Notes: generated from the letters alone by a model not told the origin. A DNA stretch of 64,000 nucleotides from Saccharibacillus deserti (GCF_013618475.1 NZ_JABJVN010000001.1:434001-498000); one strand, 5' to 3'; counted from the stretch's first letter, positions 26,224-35,813 are shown. A program made the numbers and translations.

Positions 26224-27087
26224 ATGAACCCGATTATCGTAACCGACAGCACATCGGATATTCCCGAGGAATTGGTCGAACGTCTCGGTATCCGCGTGGT
26301 TCCTCTTAAAGTCGTGTTCGGCAGCGAAGCGCTGCTCGACGGCGTCGATATCAAGGCGCAGGAGTTTTACAGGCGCCTGTCCGGTGCGGCCAAGCTGCCG
26401 ACCACGTCCCAGCCTTCACCGGCGGACTTCACCGCCGAGTACCAGCGGATACAAGACGAACATCCGGGAGCGCCGATCGTTTCGATTCATATCTCGACCG
26501 GCATGAGCGGTACGTTCCAGTCCGCGACGCTCGGCAAGTCCATGCTGGAGAAGGAAGCGGCGGACATCACGCTGATCGATTCGCTGTCCGCTTCGTACGG
26601 TTTCGGCTTTATGGTCGTACGGGCCGCTGAGATGGCGCAGGCCGGCGCCTCGACAGCCGAGATCGAAGCCGAAGTGGACAGGCTGAAATCGGTACGCAAG
26701 CTGTATTTCCTCGTCGATACGCTGGAGTATTTGCAAAAAGGCGGCCGGATCGGCCGTGCGGCAGCCCTGCTGGGTACGCTGCTGAATATCAAGCCGATTC
26801 TGTCCATTGACAAGGAAGGCGTCATTTACGCCGTAGAGAAGGCCAGAGGGCGCAAAAAAGCGCTGGCCCGCGTCGTGGAGCTGTTTAAGCAGGAACTGGG
26901 CGATACGCGGCGGGTCGATGTGGCGATCGGACATACGGTCCAACCGGAGTCGGCCGACGAGATTCTGGCGCTGCTGCGCCAGCACTTCGAAGTCGTCGAT
27001 GTGGTTTACTCCCATATCGGTTCCGTGGTCGGCACGCATGTCGGGCTCGGCTGCAACGCGATTTATATCTGGCCTTCCGTTAAATAA
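26224..27087 (+). CDS. DegV family fatty-acid-binding protein (FakB-like)
   Basis: A 287-residue DegV protein. These bind a fatty acid and deliver it to FakA for phosphorylation. Motifs: ITDSTSDI-type start (IIVTDSTSDIPEEL), TSQPSPADF (about 60-68), STGMSGTFQSA and the C-terminal HIGSVVGTHVG that lines the fatty-acid pocket. The ATG at 26224 (ggacggtgacagc upstream) matches family starts; the longer in-frame opening to 26059 overlaps fakA and is rejected. Adjacent to fakA, so probably a kinase/carrier pair. Confidence 0.9.
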   Translation: MNPIIVTDSTSDIPEELVERLGIRVVPLKVVFGSEALLDGVDIKAQEFYRRLSGAAKLPTTSQPSPADFTAEYQRIQDEHPGAPIVSIHISTGMSGTFQSATLGKSMLEKEAADITLIDSLSASYGFGFMVVRAAEMAQAGASTAEIEAEVDRLKSVRKLYFLVDTLEYLQKGGRIGRAAALLGTLLNIKPILSIDKEGVIYAVEKARGRKKALARVVELFKQELGDTRRVDVAIGHTVQPESADEILALLRQHFEVVDVVYSHIGSVVGTHVGLGCNAIYIWPSVK

Positions 27088-27098
27088 GGGAGAACGCA

Positions 27099-29150
27099 AT
27101 GAATAACCGCCTGGATCAAATCCCGGTAAAAGAAGTCAACGGTGTGGGCGCCCGCAAGGTAGAGGAGCTTCACGCCGTTGGCGTTTTTACCGTCAAGGAT
27201 CTTATCGAATATTTCCCGTTCCGCTATGAAGATTACCGGCAGAAGCCGCTCGGCGACGTAAAGGACGGAGACAAAGCGACCGTACGGGCGAAGATCGTCG
27301 GCATGCCTATCGTGCAGCGGTTCGGCAAGAAAACTAAGCTGAGCTGCAAAGTGCTGGCGGATTATTCGATGTTTACGGCCGTGTGGTTCAACCGGAATTA
27401 CCTCAAAGACCAGCTGGAGCTGGACCGCGAGATTATTCTGACCGGCAAATGGGACGGACGCCGTCTGCAGATGAATGTCACGCAGTCCGAATTTCCGGAT
27501 CGGGGCACGATTCGCAGCGGCTCGCTCCAGCCCGTCTACTCGGTCGGCGGCGATCTGACCCAGAACTCGCTGCGCAAAGCCATCGCCAGCGCGCTCGACC
27601 AATACGGCGACGCTCTGGAAGAGGTGCTGCCGGAAGATCTGGTATCCAAGTATGACCTGATGCCCCGGCCGCAGGCGATCCGCCTGCTGCACCAGCCCGG
27701 CGATCTGGCCGAAGGTCAGGAAGCGCGCAAGCGCATGGTCTACGAAGAACTGTTCCTGTTCCAGCTCAAGCTTCAGGCTTACCGTTCGCTGAACCGCGAT
27801 CGGCGCGACGGCGTGCTGCATACGACGCCCAACGCCGTTATTCGGGAATTCGTGCGCAGCCTGCCGTTCGAGCTGACCGACGCGCAGAAGAACGTTGAAC
27901 TGGAGATTCTCAAAGACATGCGTTCGGAAGCATGCATGAACCGTCTGCTGCAGGGAGACGTCGGTTCGGGCAAAACGGCTGTCGCCGCGATTGCCCTGTT
28001 CACTACCGTACGTTCCGGTTTCCAGGGAGCGCTTATGGTTCCGACCGAAATTCTGGCGGAGCAGCATTCGCGCTCGCTGACCAAGATGTTCGAGCCGTTC
28101 GGCATGACCGTCGGACTGCTGACCAGCAGCGTAACCGGACGCAAACGCAAAGACCTGCTTGCCGGCCTTCAGATGGGATTGATCGATATTCTGGTCGGCA
28201 CGCACGCGCTTATCCAGGATGAAGTCAATTTCCGTTCGCTTGGCCTCGTCGTGACCGACGAGCAGCATCGCTTCGGCGTCAATCAGCGCAGCGTGCTGCG
28301 CCGCAAAGGCTATAACCCGGACGTGCTGACCATGACCGCAACGCCGATTCCGCGTACGCTTGCGATCACGGCGTTCGGCGATATGGATGTATCGACGATT
28401 GCCGAGCGGCCCAAAGGCCGGGTGCCGATCGAAACGTATTGGGTCAAGCACGAGATGATGGAGCGAGTGCTCGGCTTCATTCGCCGCGAGGTAAGTCAGG
28501 GCCGCCAGGCCTACATGATCTGTCCTCTGATCGAAGAATCCGAGAAGCTCGACGTGCAGAATGCGATCGATCTGCATATGCAGATGAGCCAGGCGCTGCC
28601 TGAGTATAAGGTAGGGCTGCTGCACGGACGGATGACCGCGGCGGAGAAAGAAGAGATGATGCGCCAGTTCTATGCCGGCGAGACGCATCTGCTCGTATCG
28701 ACGACCGTCGTCGAAGTCGGCGTCGATGTGCCGAATGCCACGCTTATGGTGATTATGGACGCGGACCGCTTCGGTCTGTCGCAGCTGCATCAGCTGCGCG
28801 GCCGCGTCGGCCGGGGCGAACATGCGTCGTACTGCGTACTGATCGCCGATCCCAAATCGGAGCTCGGCCGTCAGCGCATGGGCGTCATGACCGATACGAA
28901 CGACGGTTTTGAAGTGTCCCGTCGGGATCTCGAGCTGCGGGGACCGGGTGACTTTTTCGGTACCAAGCAGAGCGGCCTGCCGGAGTTCAAAGTCGCGGAT
29001 ATGGTCGCCGATTTCAAAGTGCTGGAGCAGGCGCGCGACGACGCGGCGAAGCTGGTCGAAGATCCGTTCTTCTGGACTTCGCCGAGCTACGAGAGTCTGC
29101 GCAGCGGCCTGGAGAAAGAAGAAACGTTCCGCGGCGAATTGATCGACTAG
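27099..29150 (+). CDS. recG: ATP-dependent DNA helicase RecG
   Basis: Regresses stalled forks and unwinds branched DNA. A 683-residue protein with the N-terminal wedge/OB domain (about 1-190), helicase motifs GDVGSGKTAVAAIA (about 288), DEQHRFG (about 386), TATPIPRT and QLRGRVGRGEH, and the C-terminal TRG-like region. Agggagaacgca is the ribosome-binding site, 11 bases after degV. In Bacillus recG is followed by fapR-plsX; here the conserved block stops and a two-component system begins. Confidence 0.95.
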   Translation: MNNRLDQIPVKEVNGVGARKVEELHAVGVFTVKDLIEYFPFRYEDYRQKPLGDVKDGDKATVRAKIVGMPIVQRFGKKTKLSCKVLADYSMFTAVWFNRNYLKDQLELDREIILTGKWDGRRLQMNVTQSEFPDRGTIRSGSLQPVYSVGGDLTQNSLRKAIASALDQYGDALEEVLPEDLVSKYDLMPRPQAIRLLHQPGDLAEGQEARKRMVYEELFLFQLKLQAYRSLNRDRRDGVLHTTPNAVIREFVRSLPFELTDAQKNVELEILKDMRSEACMNRLLQGDVGSGKTAVAAIALFTTVRSGFQGALMVPTEILAEQHSRSLTKMFEPFGMTVGLLTSSVTGRKRKDLLAGLQMGLIDILVGTHALIQDEVNFRSLGLVVTDEQHRFGVNQRSVLRRKGYNPDVLTMTATPIPRTLAITAFGDMDVSTIAERPKGRVPIETYWVKHEMMERVLGFIRREVSQGRQAYMICPLIEESEKLDVQNAIDLHMQMSQALPEYKVGLLHGRMTAAEKEEMMRQFYAGETHLLVSTTVVEVGVDVPNATLMVIMDADRFGLSQLHQLRGRVGRGEHASYCVLIADPKSELGRQRMGVMTDTNDGFEVSRRDLELRGPGDFFGTKQSGLPEFKVADMVADFKVLEQARDDAAKLVEDPFFWTSPSYESLRSGLEKEETFRGELID

Positions 29151-29265
29151 CATGTTTGCCGAAGGTTCGGGTTTCGATAACGGGACGAATTCGATCGGCG
29201 CAGGGAAGGACAGCTGTCCGCCCGGGACGGATTCGTTTGAAACAGCGGGCTTATGGATGGCCCGG

Positions 29266-29297
29266 CCGTCGGCGATTATGCCGGCGGTTTTCTTTTT
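29266..29297 (+). terminator. Terminator of recG
   Basis: CCGTCGGC (29266-29273) pairs with GCCGGCGG (29280-29287) with one G-U pair, followed by TTTTCTTTTT. Confidence 0.75.
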
Positions 29298-29355
29298 GCA
29301 TACAACGGATAGGCTTGACCGGTAACGGTATGGCGAGAAAGGAGCGAAAGACCCG

Positions 29356-31029
29356 ATGAACCCTTCCCATCCATTGACGATCTTTTTGCAGCTGTTCGAA
29401 CGAGGTTCGCTGCTGCTGATGTGCCTGTTTGTGCTGACCCGGATTCCGCGTGTCAAAACCGTGTTCCAAAAAGAAGAATATCGGCCGCAGGATCTTATAA
29501 CCGTCACGGTGATCTTCGGTCTGTTTGCCATTTTCGGCACCTATATGGGCATCAGCGTGGAAGGTTCGCTTGTCAATGTGCGGATCGTGGCGATTATGTC
29601 GGGCGGTCTGCTGTTCGGTCCCTGGGTCGGCATCGTGACGGGACTCGTATCCGGCGTTCATCGGTATCTGATCGATATCGGCGGCGTGACGGCGATCCCG
29701 TGTCTGATTACGAGTATCGTGGCGGGCATCGTTTCGGGGATGATCCATCTGCGCGTGCCCAAGACCAAACGCTGGTTCTACGGGATCGCGGCCGGTATGC
29801 TGTGCGAGGTGCTGACGATGGGACTCATTCTGCTGCTGGCGGAGCCGTATGCACTGGGAGCGGACATTGTCTCCAAGATCGCCGTGCCGATGATCCTGGC
29901 GCAGGTGATGATCGGTCTGATTGTCATGCTGGTGCAGAGCGTCGAAGACGAGAAAGAGAACGTTGCAGCCAAGCAGGCCAAGCTCGCGCTCGACATCGCC
30001 AACGAAACGCTGCCCTATTTCCGCAAAGTGGACAGCGTGTCGCTGCTGCGCATCTGCGAGATTATCGAAAAGAAAATCGGGGCGGATGCGGTGGCGATTA
30101 CGGATACGAACCATATTTTGGCCTATTCGGGCTTTGGGCAGGAGCGTTACAATATCGGGCACGAGATCATGACCGAGGAAACGAAAGAAACGATCCGCAG
30201 CGGAAATATCACCATTCGCAACAACGACGCCGACCATCGCAACGACTGGATCAAGTCGATGATCATTATTCCGCTGCAGGAAAAAGGAGTCGTCACCGGC
30301 GCGCTCAAAATATACTATCTTCATGCCCATCAGATTACGTATTCGCTGCGGGAACTGGCGGTCGGCTTGTCGCAGATCATCTCCACGCTGATGGAAGTGT
30401 CACGGGTGGAACAGATCAAGGCGATGGCGGACAAAGCCGAGATCAAGGCGCTTCAGACGAAGATCAGCCCGCATTTCCTGTTCAACGCACTGAATGCAAT
30501 CGCTTCGTCGATCCGCCTGAATCCCGACAAAGCGCGTGAGCTGATTATCAATTTGTCCGGGTATCTGCGCTACAATCTGGAACTCAACGACGAGCTGATC
30601 GATGTGCATCGGGAACTTCAGCAGGTCAAAGACTACGTCGAAATCGAGAAAGCGCGCTTCGGCAGCCGACTGCAGGTGGAATACGAGATCGACGACGAGA
30701 CGAATGTGAAGATTCCGAGTCTGATTATCCAGCCGCTCGTCGAGAATGCGATCGTGCACGGTATTTTGAAAGAAAAAGGCAAAGGGACCGTAAGCATCCG
30801 CGTCAAAAACGAGGGTGACGTCGTACGCTTCGAAATCGCCGATACCGGAGCCGGCATCGACGAATCGATTATCGAGAATATCCGCAGCGGCAGTATGCCT
30901 TCGAACAAGATCGGCTTGTCGAATGTGCACGAGCGGCTCAAGCTTATCTACGGACAAGGTCTGGGTATTCGTAGAGCGGACAAAGGGACCGTGATCACGT
31001 TCGCGGTCAGAAAGGAGGACCAGGCATGA
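29356..31029 (+). CDS. lytS: LytS-family sensor histidine kinase
   Basis: A 557-residue membrane kinase. The N-terminal 5TM-LYT sensor (about 10-200, with [28 protein letters not shown]) is followed by a GAF domain (about 220-350), a LytS-type His-kinase segment with the phosphoacceptor His in [13 protein letters not shown] (about 374) and a HATPase with DTGAGI and GIGLSN-like GLSNVHERL. Relatives include LytS, BtsS and YpdA, which respond to pyruvate or membrane state. It overlaps the response regulator gene by four bases (CATGA). Confidence 0.92.
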   Translation: MNPSHPLTIFLQLFERGSLLLMCLFVLTRIPRVKTVFQKEEYRPQDLITVTVIFGLFAIFGTYMGISVEGSLVNVRIVAIMSGGLLFGPWVGIVTGLVSGVHRYLIDIGGVTAIPCLITSIVAGIVSGMIHLRVPKTKRWFYGIAAGMLCEVLTMGLILLLAEPYALGADIVSKIAVPMILAQVMIGLIVMLVQSVEDEKENVAAKQAKLALDIANETLPYFRKVDSVSLLRICEIIEKKIGADAVAITDTNHILAYSGFGQERYNIGHEIMTEETKETIRSGNITIRNNDADHRNDWIKSMIIIPLQEKGVVTGALKIYYLHAHQITYSLRELAVGLSQIISTLMEVSRVEQIKAMADKAEIKALQTKISPHFLFNALNAIASSIRLNPDKARELIINLSGYLRYNLELNDELIDVHRELQQVKDYVEIEKARFGSRLQVEYEIDDETNVKIPSLIIQPLVENAIVHGILKEKGKGTVSIRVKNEGDVVRFEIADTGAGIDESIIENIRSGSMPSNKIGLSNVHERLKLIYGQGLGIRRADKGTVITFAVRKEDQA

Positions 31030-31841
31030 ATATGAAAGGGATTATCGTGGAAGACGAGTTTTTGGCGATGGAGGAACTGGATTATTTGATTGGCAAAAAC
31101 AGTTCGGTCGAGATCGTCGGCAAATTCGAGGACGGCATCGATGTACTGAAATTTTTGCAGGGCAGCGATGTGGACGTTATTTTTCTCGATATCAATATTC
31201 CGTCGCTCGACGGGGTGCTGCTCGCCCAAAGTATCAGCAAGTTCGCGAACAAGCCGTATATCGTGTTTACGACGGCGTACAAGGAACATGCGGCGGAAGC
31301 GTTCGAGATCGAGGCTTTCGATTACATTCTCAAGCCTTATCACGAACCGCGGATCGCGGCGATGCTGAACAAACTCGAACGTGCTTTTGCAGCCAAAAAA
31401 GAACGGGAAAACGGCGGCACGGGAAATTCCGGAGCGCCGCTGCCGGCAGCCGGGGCAGCCTCTGGGATCTCCGGCGAACCCCCGGGATTTTCTTCGGACA
31501 GCAGACCGGTCAACCGCCGGATCAATCTGCACAAGGACGACAAGATCATCGTGGTCGACGCAGACGATATTTATTATGCGTCCGCGCAGGAGAAAACGAC
31601 GCTCGTCTATACGCGCAAAGACGAATACACGATGCATATGAGCATTTCCGACTTTCAGGCGGGGCTTCCGCCGGAGCGGTTTTTCCGCTGCCATCGTTCG
31701 TACGCGGTCAATCTGTCGAAGATCCGCGAGATCGTGCCGTGGTTCAATAACACGTATCTGTTGAGACTGCGCGATATCGATGCCGAGATTCCGGTTAGCC
31801 GCAGCAAAGTCAAAGAATTCCGGCAGCTTATGCGGATCTAG
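31026..31841 (+). CDS. LytTR-type response regulator (YpdB/LytR-like)
   Basis: A 271-residue regulator: receiver domain at 1-120 with Asp10, phospho-acceptor Asp55 ([11 protein letters not shown]) and Lys in LKPYH, a Gly/Ala/Ser-rich linker at about 123-160, and a LytTR DNA-binding domain at about 165-268 ([19 protein letters not shown], then [15 protein letters not shown]). Encoded together with the LytS kinase. Its likely target is the transporter gene next door, whose promoter carries two YpdB-like direct repeats. Confidence 0.92.
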   Translation: MNMKGIIVEDEFLAMEELDYLIGKNSSVEIVGKFEDGIDVLKFLQGSDVDVIFLDINIPSLDGVLLAQSISKFANKPYIVFTTAYKEHAAEAFEIEAFDYILKPYHEPRIAAMLNKLERAFAAKKERENGGTGNSGAPLPAAGAASGISGEPPGFSSDSRPVNRRINLHKDDKIIVVDADDIYYASAQEKTTLVYTRKDEYTMHMSISDFQAGLPPERFFRCHRSYAVNLSKIREIVPWFNNTYLLRLRDIDAEIPVSRSKVKEFRQLMRI

Positions 31842-31881
31842 AAGATTCCGGCCGAGTCCCAAACGCTCATGGCGGCACGGA

Positions 31882-31912
31882 TGCGTTTCATTCCGCCTGC
31901 GCGGCATCTCAT
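31882..31912 (+). promoter_or_regulatory. Direct repeats resembling YpdB boxes
   Basis: TGCGTTTCAT (31882-31891) and GGCATCTCAT (31903-31912) are direct repeats separated by exactly 11 bases. The E. coli YpdB site at yhjX is two copies of GGCATTTCAT 11 bases apart (from memory); the copies here match it at 8 and 9 of 10 positions. The second box ends about 10 bases before a poor -35. Confidence 0.7.
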
Positions 31913-31921
31913 TCCAAAAAC

Positions 31922-31950
31922 GCTTTCATAAAGGCTGAAATGCTTATACT
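31922..31950 (+). promoter_or_regulatory. Activator-dependent promoter of the OFA transporter
   Basis: TATACT (31945-31950) is a good -10 box, while nothing at the -35 position (GCTTTC or CTTTCA) resembles TTGACA. The direct repeats just upstream would place a LytTR activator against the polymerase. Confidence 0.55.
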
Positions 31951-31992
31951 GAAGCCATAAGGAAACGAAAACGAATGAGAGAAGGAATCGAC

Positions 31993-33327
31993 ATGAAAAT
32001 CGCACCCGATCAAACCCTGCCGAAAGTGAACCGCCTGTGGATCGTGATCGGCACGGTCATCGTCCAGATGGGCCTCGGCACCATCTATACGTGGAGCCTG
32101 TTCAACCAGCCGCTCGCCGACAAATTCGGCTGGGAACTGGGCAGTACCGCGATGACGTTCTCGATCACCAGCTTCGCGCTTGCGTTCGCAACGCTGTTCT
32201 CCGGCAAACTGCAGGACAAGTTCGGCATCCGCGGATTGATCGCCGCTTCCGGTATCCTGCTCGGCATCGGGCTCATGCTCTCCTCGCAGGTTACGTCGCT
32301 CGGTCTGCTGTATGTGGTGGCCGGCGTTATCGTCGGCTACGCCGACGGTACGGCTTATATGACCTCGCTGTCCAACCTGATCAAATGGTTTCCGAAGCAT
32401 AAAGGCCTCATGTCCGGCGTCTCGGTCGGCGCTTACGGTACAGGCAGCCTGATCTTTAAGTATATCAACGGTGCCATGATCGAATCGCGCGGCGTCTCGC
32501 AGGCTTTCCTGATCTGGGGAATCATCGTACTTGCGATGGTGGTATTCGGCTCGCTGCTGGTCCGCGAAGCTTCGAACACCGCATCGCCGTTATCCGCTTC
32601 CGGCGTGCGTGCCAAAGACTACACCGTCAAAGAAATGCTCAAGACCAAGCAGGCTTATCTGCTGTTCGTCGTCTTCTTCACCGCCTGCATGAGCGGGCTG
32701 TACCTGATCGGCAGCGTCAAGGATATCGGCGTACGCCTGGCCGGTCTTGATGTCGCCACCGCAGCCAATGCCGTCGCCATGATCGCGATCTTCAACACGG
32801 CGGGCCGCCTCATTCTCGGCCCTCTGTCCGACAAGGTCGGACGTCTAAGAGTCGTCTCCGGCGCGCTGTTGGTTACGTTCGCGGCCGTTATGGTGCTCAG
32901 CTTCGCGACGCTGACCTATCCGCTGTTCTTCACAAGCGTGGCGGCGATCGCCTTCTGCTTCGGCGGCAACATCACCGTGTTCCCGGCGATCGTCAGCGAT
33001 TTCTTCGGCCTGAAGAACCAAGGCAAGAATTACGGCGTGATCTATCAGGGCTTCGGCCTCGGCGCTTTGTCTGCTTCGTTTATCGCGGCGCTGCTCGGCG
33101 GATTCAAACCGACCTTCCTCGTGATCGGCGCCCTGTGTGTGATCTCGTTCCTGATCGCGGTGCTGGTCAAAGCGCCGAAGGCAGACGTGCAGACCGCGGC
33201 GGCGGAAGAATCTTCTGCGGAAGCGATTGCCAGGCAAGAAGCAGCCGGCAAAGAAACGCAGACCAAAGGCCCGCATGGCAAAGACAGCAAGGGCATGCGG
33301 CTCAATCCGCAGACCAAAGGGATGTGA
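31993..33327 (+). CDS. OFA-family MFS transporter (YhjX-like)
   Basis: A 444-residue, 12-helix major facilitator of the oxalate/formate antiporter (OFA) family: MGLGTIYTWSLFNQPLADKFGW in helix 1, then SGKLQDKFGIRG after helix 2 and GPLSDKVGRLR after helix 8. The C-terminus after about 395 is charged and disordered. E. coli YhjX of the same family is induced by pyruvate through the YpdA/YpdB LytS/LytTR pair, and here such a pair is directly upstream, so a carboxylate such as pyruvate is a likely substrate. ATG 31993 with gagagaagg is preferred to ATG 31975. Confidence 0.88.
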   Translation: MKIAPDQTLPKVNRLWIVIGTVIVQMGLGTIYTWSLFNQPLADKFGWELGSTAMTFSITSFALAFATLFSGKLQDKFGIRGLIAASGILLGIGLMLSSQVTSLGLLYVVAGVIVGYADGTAYMTSLSNLIKWFPKHKGLMSGVSVGAYGTGSLIFKYINGAMIESRGVSQAFLIWGIIVLAMVVFGSLLVREASNTASPLSASGVRAKDYTVKEMLKTKQAYLLFVVFFTACMSGLYLIGSVKDIGVRLAGLDVATAANAVAMIAIFNTAGRLILGPLSDKVGRLRVVSGALLVTFAAVMVLSFATLTYPLFFTSVAAIAFCFGGNITVFPAIVSDFFGLKNQGKNYGVIYQGFGLGALSASFIAALLGGFKPTFLVIGALCVISFLIAVLVKAPKADVQTAAAEESSAEAIARQEAAGKETQTKGPHGKDSKGMRLNPQTKGM

Positions 33328-33387
33328 TTCGGGGCCATGCGGCCGCCATCGGACCTACGGATTCCTGGGTCGTTCAATTCTGGGATC

Positions 33388-33424
33388 AAAAGACTTCGGC
33401 GGTATTTTCGTCGAAGTCTTTTTG
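33388..33424 (+). terminator. Terminator of the OFA transporter gene
   Basis: AAAAGACTTCG pairs with CGAAGTCTTTT around a 13-base loop, followed by T residues. Confidence 0.8.
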
Positions 33425-33540
33425 GTATGTCTTAACAAACGAATCAGCGAGAATTCCGTAGGAATCCGCCACTGAGAAAGAAATCCCGGCTATGATTGCG
33501 AAGTATGGCGGGTACAGCGTAAATTCGAATAGACGGGAAA

Positions 33541-33639
33541 GCGAGTATATGGACGTCCTCCCTGAGTTTTTCGAGTCGGTGGCAAGAAAGATTCGATGGC
33601 GTTCCATTTCTCGTCGGTTAAATCGTATCGTCGTTTCAT
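33541..33639 (-). pseudogene. IS5-type transposase N-terminal remnant
   Basis: Reading the minus strand from ATG at 33639 gives MKRRYDLTDEKWNAIESFLP followed by PTRKTQGGRPYTR, the typical N-terminus of IS5/IS4-like transposases (DUF4096 domain). The similarity stops after about 33 codons and the frame closes soon after without the DDE catalytic domain. Only this start and an AT-rich end (CTGTTAAGTTAAAGAT) remain. It marks old insertion activity at the left edge of the accessory region. Confidence 0.75.
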
Positions 33640-33775
33640 ATCTTTAACTTAACAGATTTGAGCGCATCCTTGAAGTTTGCGTACACGCCCTAGCAAAGAT
33701 CCAGACAGTGATCACGGAGCGAAAGTCAAAGTCCAAAGACAAGATTAAAAGAAAAAGAACGAAAGAGGCAAAACA

Positions 33776-33807
33776 CATAAAAAGCCGCTGCAGAAGCTGC
33801 AGCGGCT
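33776..33807 (-). terminator. Terminator of the SLH/small membrane protein operon
   Basis: AGCCGCTGCAG (33783-33793) pairs perfectly with CTGCAGCGGCT (33797-33807) with a 3-base loop; on the minus strand TTTTTA follows. It lies 19 bases after the small gene. Confidence 0.85.
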
Positions 33808-33825
33808 GGAAAATGACAATTTGTT

Positions 33826-33996
33826 TTAGTTAAATGCGACCATGAGGGTGTTATTAACCGGAAGATTAGTTGGCCCGCCCGTAAAGTTGAAGATAGCCAG
33901 TAGGAGGCTTGAATAAAACAGCACGCTGCTCGCAAGGAGCAGGGTGCTGAGTCCGACAAGCGTGAACCGTTTCTTTCGTTGTCGGTTTTCGTTCAT
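33826..33996 (-). CDS. Small membrane protein, 56 aa, coupled to the SLH gene
   Basis: Minus-strand ATG at 33994-33996 opens a 56-codon frame: a basic start (MNENRQRKKRFTLVG), one hydrophobic helix at about 15-36 (LSTLLLASSVLFYSSLLLAIF) and a short polar tail. The start overlaps the stop of the upstream SLH gene (TAATG), so it is translated by coupling. A strong terminator follows, which supports a real gene. The function is unknown; anchoring or helping export of the SLH protein is a guess. Confidence 0.6.
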   Translation of the reverse strand: MNENRQRKKRFTLVGLSTLLLASSVLFYSSLLLAIFNFTGGPTNLPVNNTLMVAFN

Positions 33997-35201
33997 TATT
34001 GAAGACCTCGCAGTACGAGCAGGTCAGTTTCGCTAAACCGTGACCCGCTTGTTGGGGTTTGCAGCGTGATGGTCATATCGAACATACCTTGGACGGTTCC
34101 ACTTTTTGGTACGATGATCGCAGGTACGTCTCCCACCGCATTGCGATAGATGTCCGATGCTCGATTCAGTTTCCCTGCGGCTTGTGCGGCACCGTCGTTG
34201 CTAGTGAATCCACGGACACTGAATTGGGCAAAGGGGCGGTTCAGATATTTGCTTTCATCTTTGTTAAATACTTGTTTACTTTTGAAGTACATGACATAGG
34301 TGTTGGTGTTACCTTTGACTGGGATTTTCATCCATGGATTACCGTTGTACCATTTCAGCGTGTTGATATCCCCCAGCAGCGAACGGTTCGGGTCATTCGG
34401 GTCGGCCATGTCGATCGCCACAAGGGCGTCAAGCTTGGCTTGATACAGCCCGTCTTTCGACGTGATGGTCATTGCCTTTTCGTTCCACATTTCTTCGACC
34501 GACGACTTGCCTTTGTTTTTCCAATCCGACTCTGGCGTCACGAACATTTCCGGCATGACCGTGAAGATGTTGGTTCCGTGCCACAGGATTTCGGCTGCAC
34601 CCACCGCGTAACGGTCAACAGGCAGGGTTACGCCTGTATTTTTCGACAGGATACGTTCGATGATCACAACGGCCTGCGCGCGTGTGGTCAGTCCTTTTGG
34701 TGCGACTTGACCTGCGGCTACGCCTTGGATCAATCCGGACTTTGTAGCAAGGTACATCCACTTGTCATTTTCGGTCGTTTTGTCACCGACCGCGCGGGCG
34801 GCGACGCGGGCCATGTCGTCCCGTGTCATGGTTTTGTTCCAAGCGGCTTCCGAATTTGCGAAGTCAGCCGCTGCGTACAGACCTTGATTGACCGCCACGT
34901 CTACGTAGGGGCTGTACCAGCGGCCCGCTGCGTCTTTAACATCAAGTTTCATGGCCACCACGACCATTTTGACGAATTCCGCGCGAGTAACGCTTGCTTC
35001 GGGTTTAAACGTGCCGTTGGTGTAGCCGTCAACATAGCCCTTAGCTACCGCGTTATGGATGGCACCAGCTGCCCAGTGTGTCGAGGTTACGTCCGAGAAT
35101 TTGGGAGATGCGGCCGACGCGGTTTGTGTGGTGCTTCCTATCGATCCAAGGGTAAGAGCGGCGGACAGTGCTACACTTGCCCATTTAGTCATGGTTTTCA
35201 T
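33996..35201 (-). CDS. Secreted SLH-domain surface protein
   Basis: A 401-residue exported protein. The signal peptide (MKTMTKWASVALSAALTLGS and a TASAASP cleavage region near residue 30) is followed by three S-layer-homology repeats at about 33-190 (FSDVTSTHWAAGAIHNAVAKG; TRAEFVKMVVVAM; TTRAQAVVIIERIL), which bind pyruvylated cell-wall polysaccharide. The C-terminal half (about 200-400) is unrecognised. Ctaaggaga precedes the ATG. It forms an operon with the 56-aa membrane protein and lies in an accessory region. Confidence 0.85.
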   Translation of the reverse strand: MKTMTKWASVALSAALTLGSIGSTTQTASAASPKFSDVTSTHWAAGAIHNAVAKGYVDGYTNGTFKPEASVTRAEFVKMVVVAMKLDVKDAAGRWYSPYVDVAVNQGLYAAADFANSEAAWNKTMTRDDMARVAARAVGDKTTENDKWMYLATKSGLIQGVAAGQVAPKGLTTRAQAVVIIERILSKNTGVTLPVDRYAVGAAEILWHGTNIFTVMPEMFVTPESDWKNKGKSSVEEMWNEKAMTITSKDGLYQAKLDALVAIDMADPNDPNRSLLGDINTLKWYNGNPWMKIPVKGNTNTYVMYFKSKQVFNKDESKYLNRPFAQFSVRGFTSNDGAAQAAGKLNRASDIYRNAVGDVPAIIVPKSGTVQGMFDMTITLQTPTSGSRFSETDLLVLRGLQ

Positions 35202-35292
35202 GTTCAGTTCTCCTTAGTGGTTATAAATGGCCGTTACGCACGATATTGATCGTACGAGTTACACCGATAGATTCACGCAGCAGGTCATTGGA

Positions 35293-35688
35293 TCACGCAG
35301 CCTCTTTTTCCTGACGCGATTGATCATAAAGAAATTCGGCATAGGCTGCAAGTTGTTTCGCCATCTGTTCTTTGTCTGTGCGACCGTCGAGCGCTTCGGT
35401 TAAGACTTTTCGCAAATACTTAGGTCGGTTTCCGTTGGCTTGATCATCAAAACGTTCCCAGTCTTCATCGGTGAGCGTGAGCGAGACTTTCCGGGTGACG
35501 CCGATCGACGGACGTCCAGTGACGCCAAGTTCGTGAATATAAAATACCTGATCAGGGAGCATCATTTGGTAAAGTTTGATCTGGTCTTCAGCTTCCTTGC
35601 GAGAGTCGTATTCAAGCTCTTGATCGTTTCGATCGTTCCACATTGTATTCATGAATCGTAATCCGGATTTAGTGCGGATAGTAAACAT
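35293..35688 (-). CDS. Small protein with ribbon-helix-helix-like C-terminal segment
   Basis: A 131-residue soluble protein. The N-terminal half (IRTKSGLRFMNTMWNDRNDQ and an acidic helix) is unrecognised; the segment VTRKVSLTLTDEDWERFDDQ followed by NRPKYLRKVLTEALDG at about 72-110 has the strand-helix-helix look of CopG/Arc regulators. The ATG has aaggaaatatt upstream. Neighbours are an SLH gene downstream in the same direction and an acetyltransferase; it may regulate the SLH operon or be a plasmid/phage relic. Not a confident family call. Confidence 0.55.
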   Translation of the reverse strand: MFTIRTKSGLRFMNTMWNDRNDQELEYDSRKEAEDQIKLYQMMLPDQVFYIHELGVTGRPSIGVTRKVSLTLTDEDWERFDDQANGNRPKYLRKVLTEALDGRTDKEQMAKQLAAYAEFLYDQSRQEKEAA

Positions 35689-35813
35689 TGTGTAATATTT
35701 CCTTATTTTTAGGTTGCTTTAATTGTATGATAAAAGTAACTCAAAGAAAAGAGGGGAATTATTGTATGCTGGCTGGATCCCGGACGCTCCACTTAAGTAT
35801 GCTTGTTTCACGT

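Noticed and set aside
27063-29540. 825-codon open frame on the minus strand
   Set aside because: Antisense shadow of recG with arginine/histidine-rich nonsense composition.
33726-33959. 77-codon minus-strand frame over the small membrane gene
   Set aside because: Out of frame with the coupled 56-codon gene and runs through its terminator.
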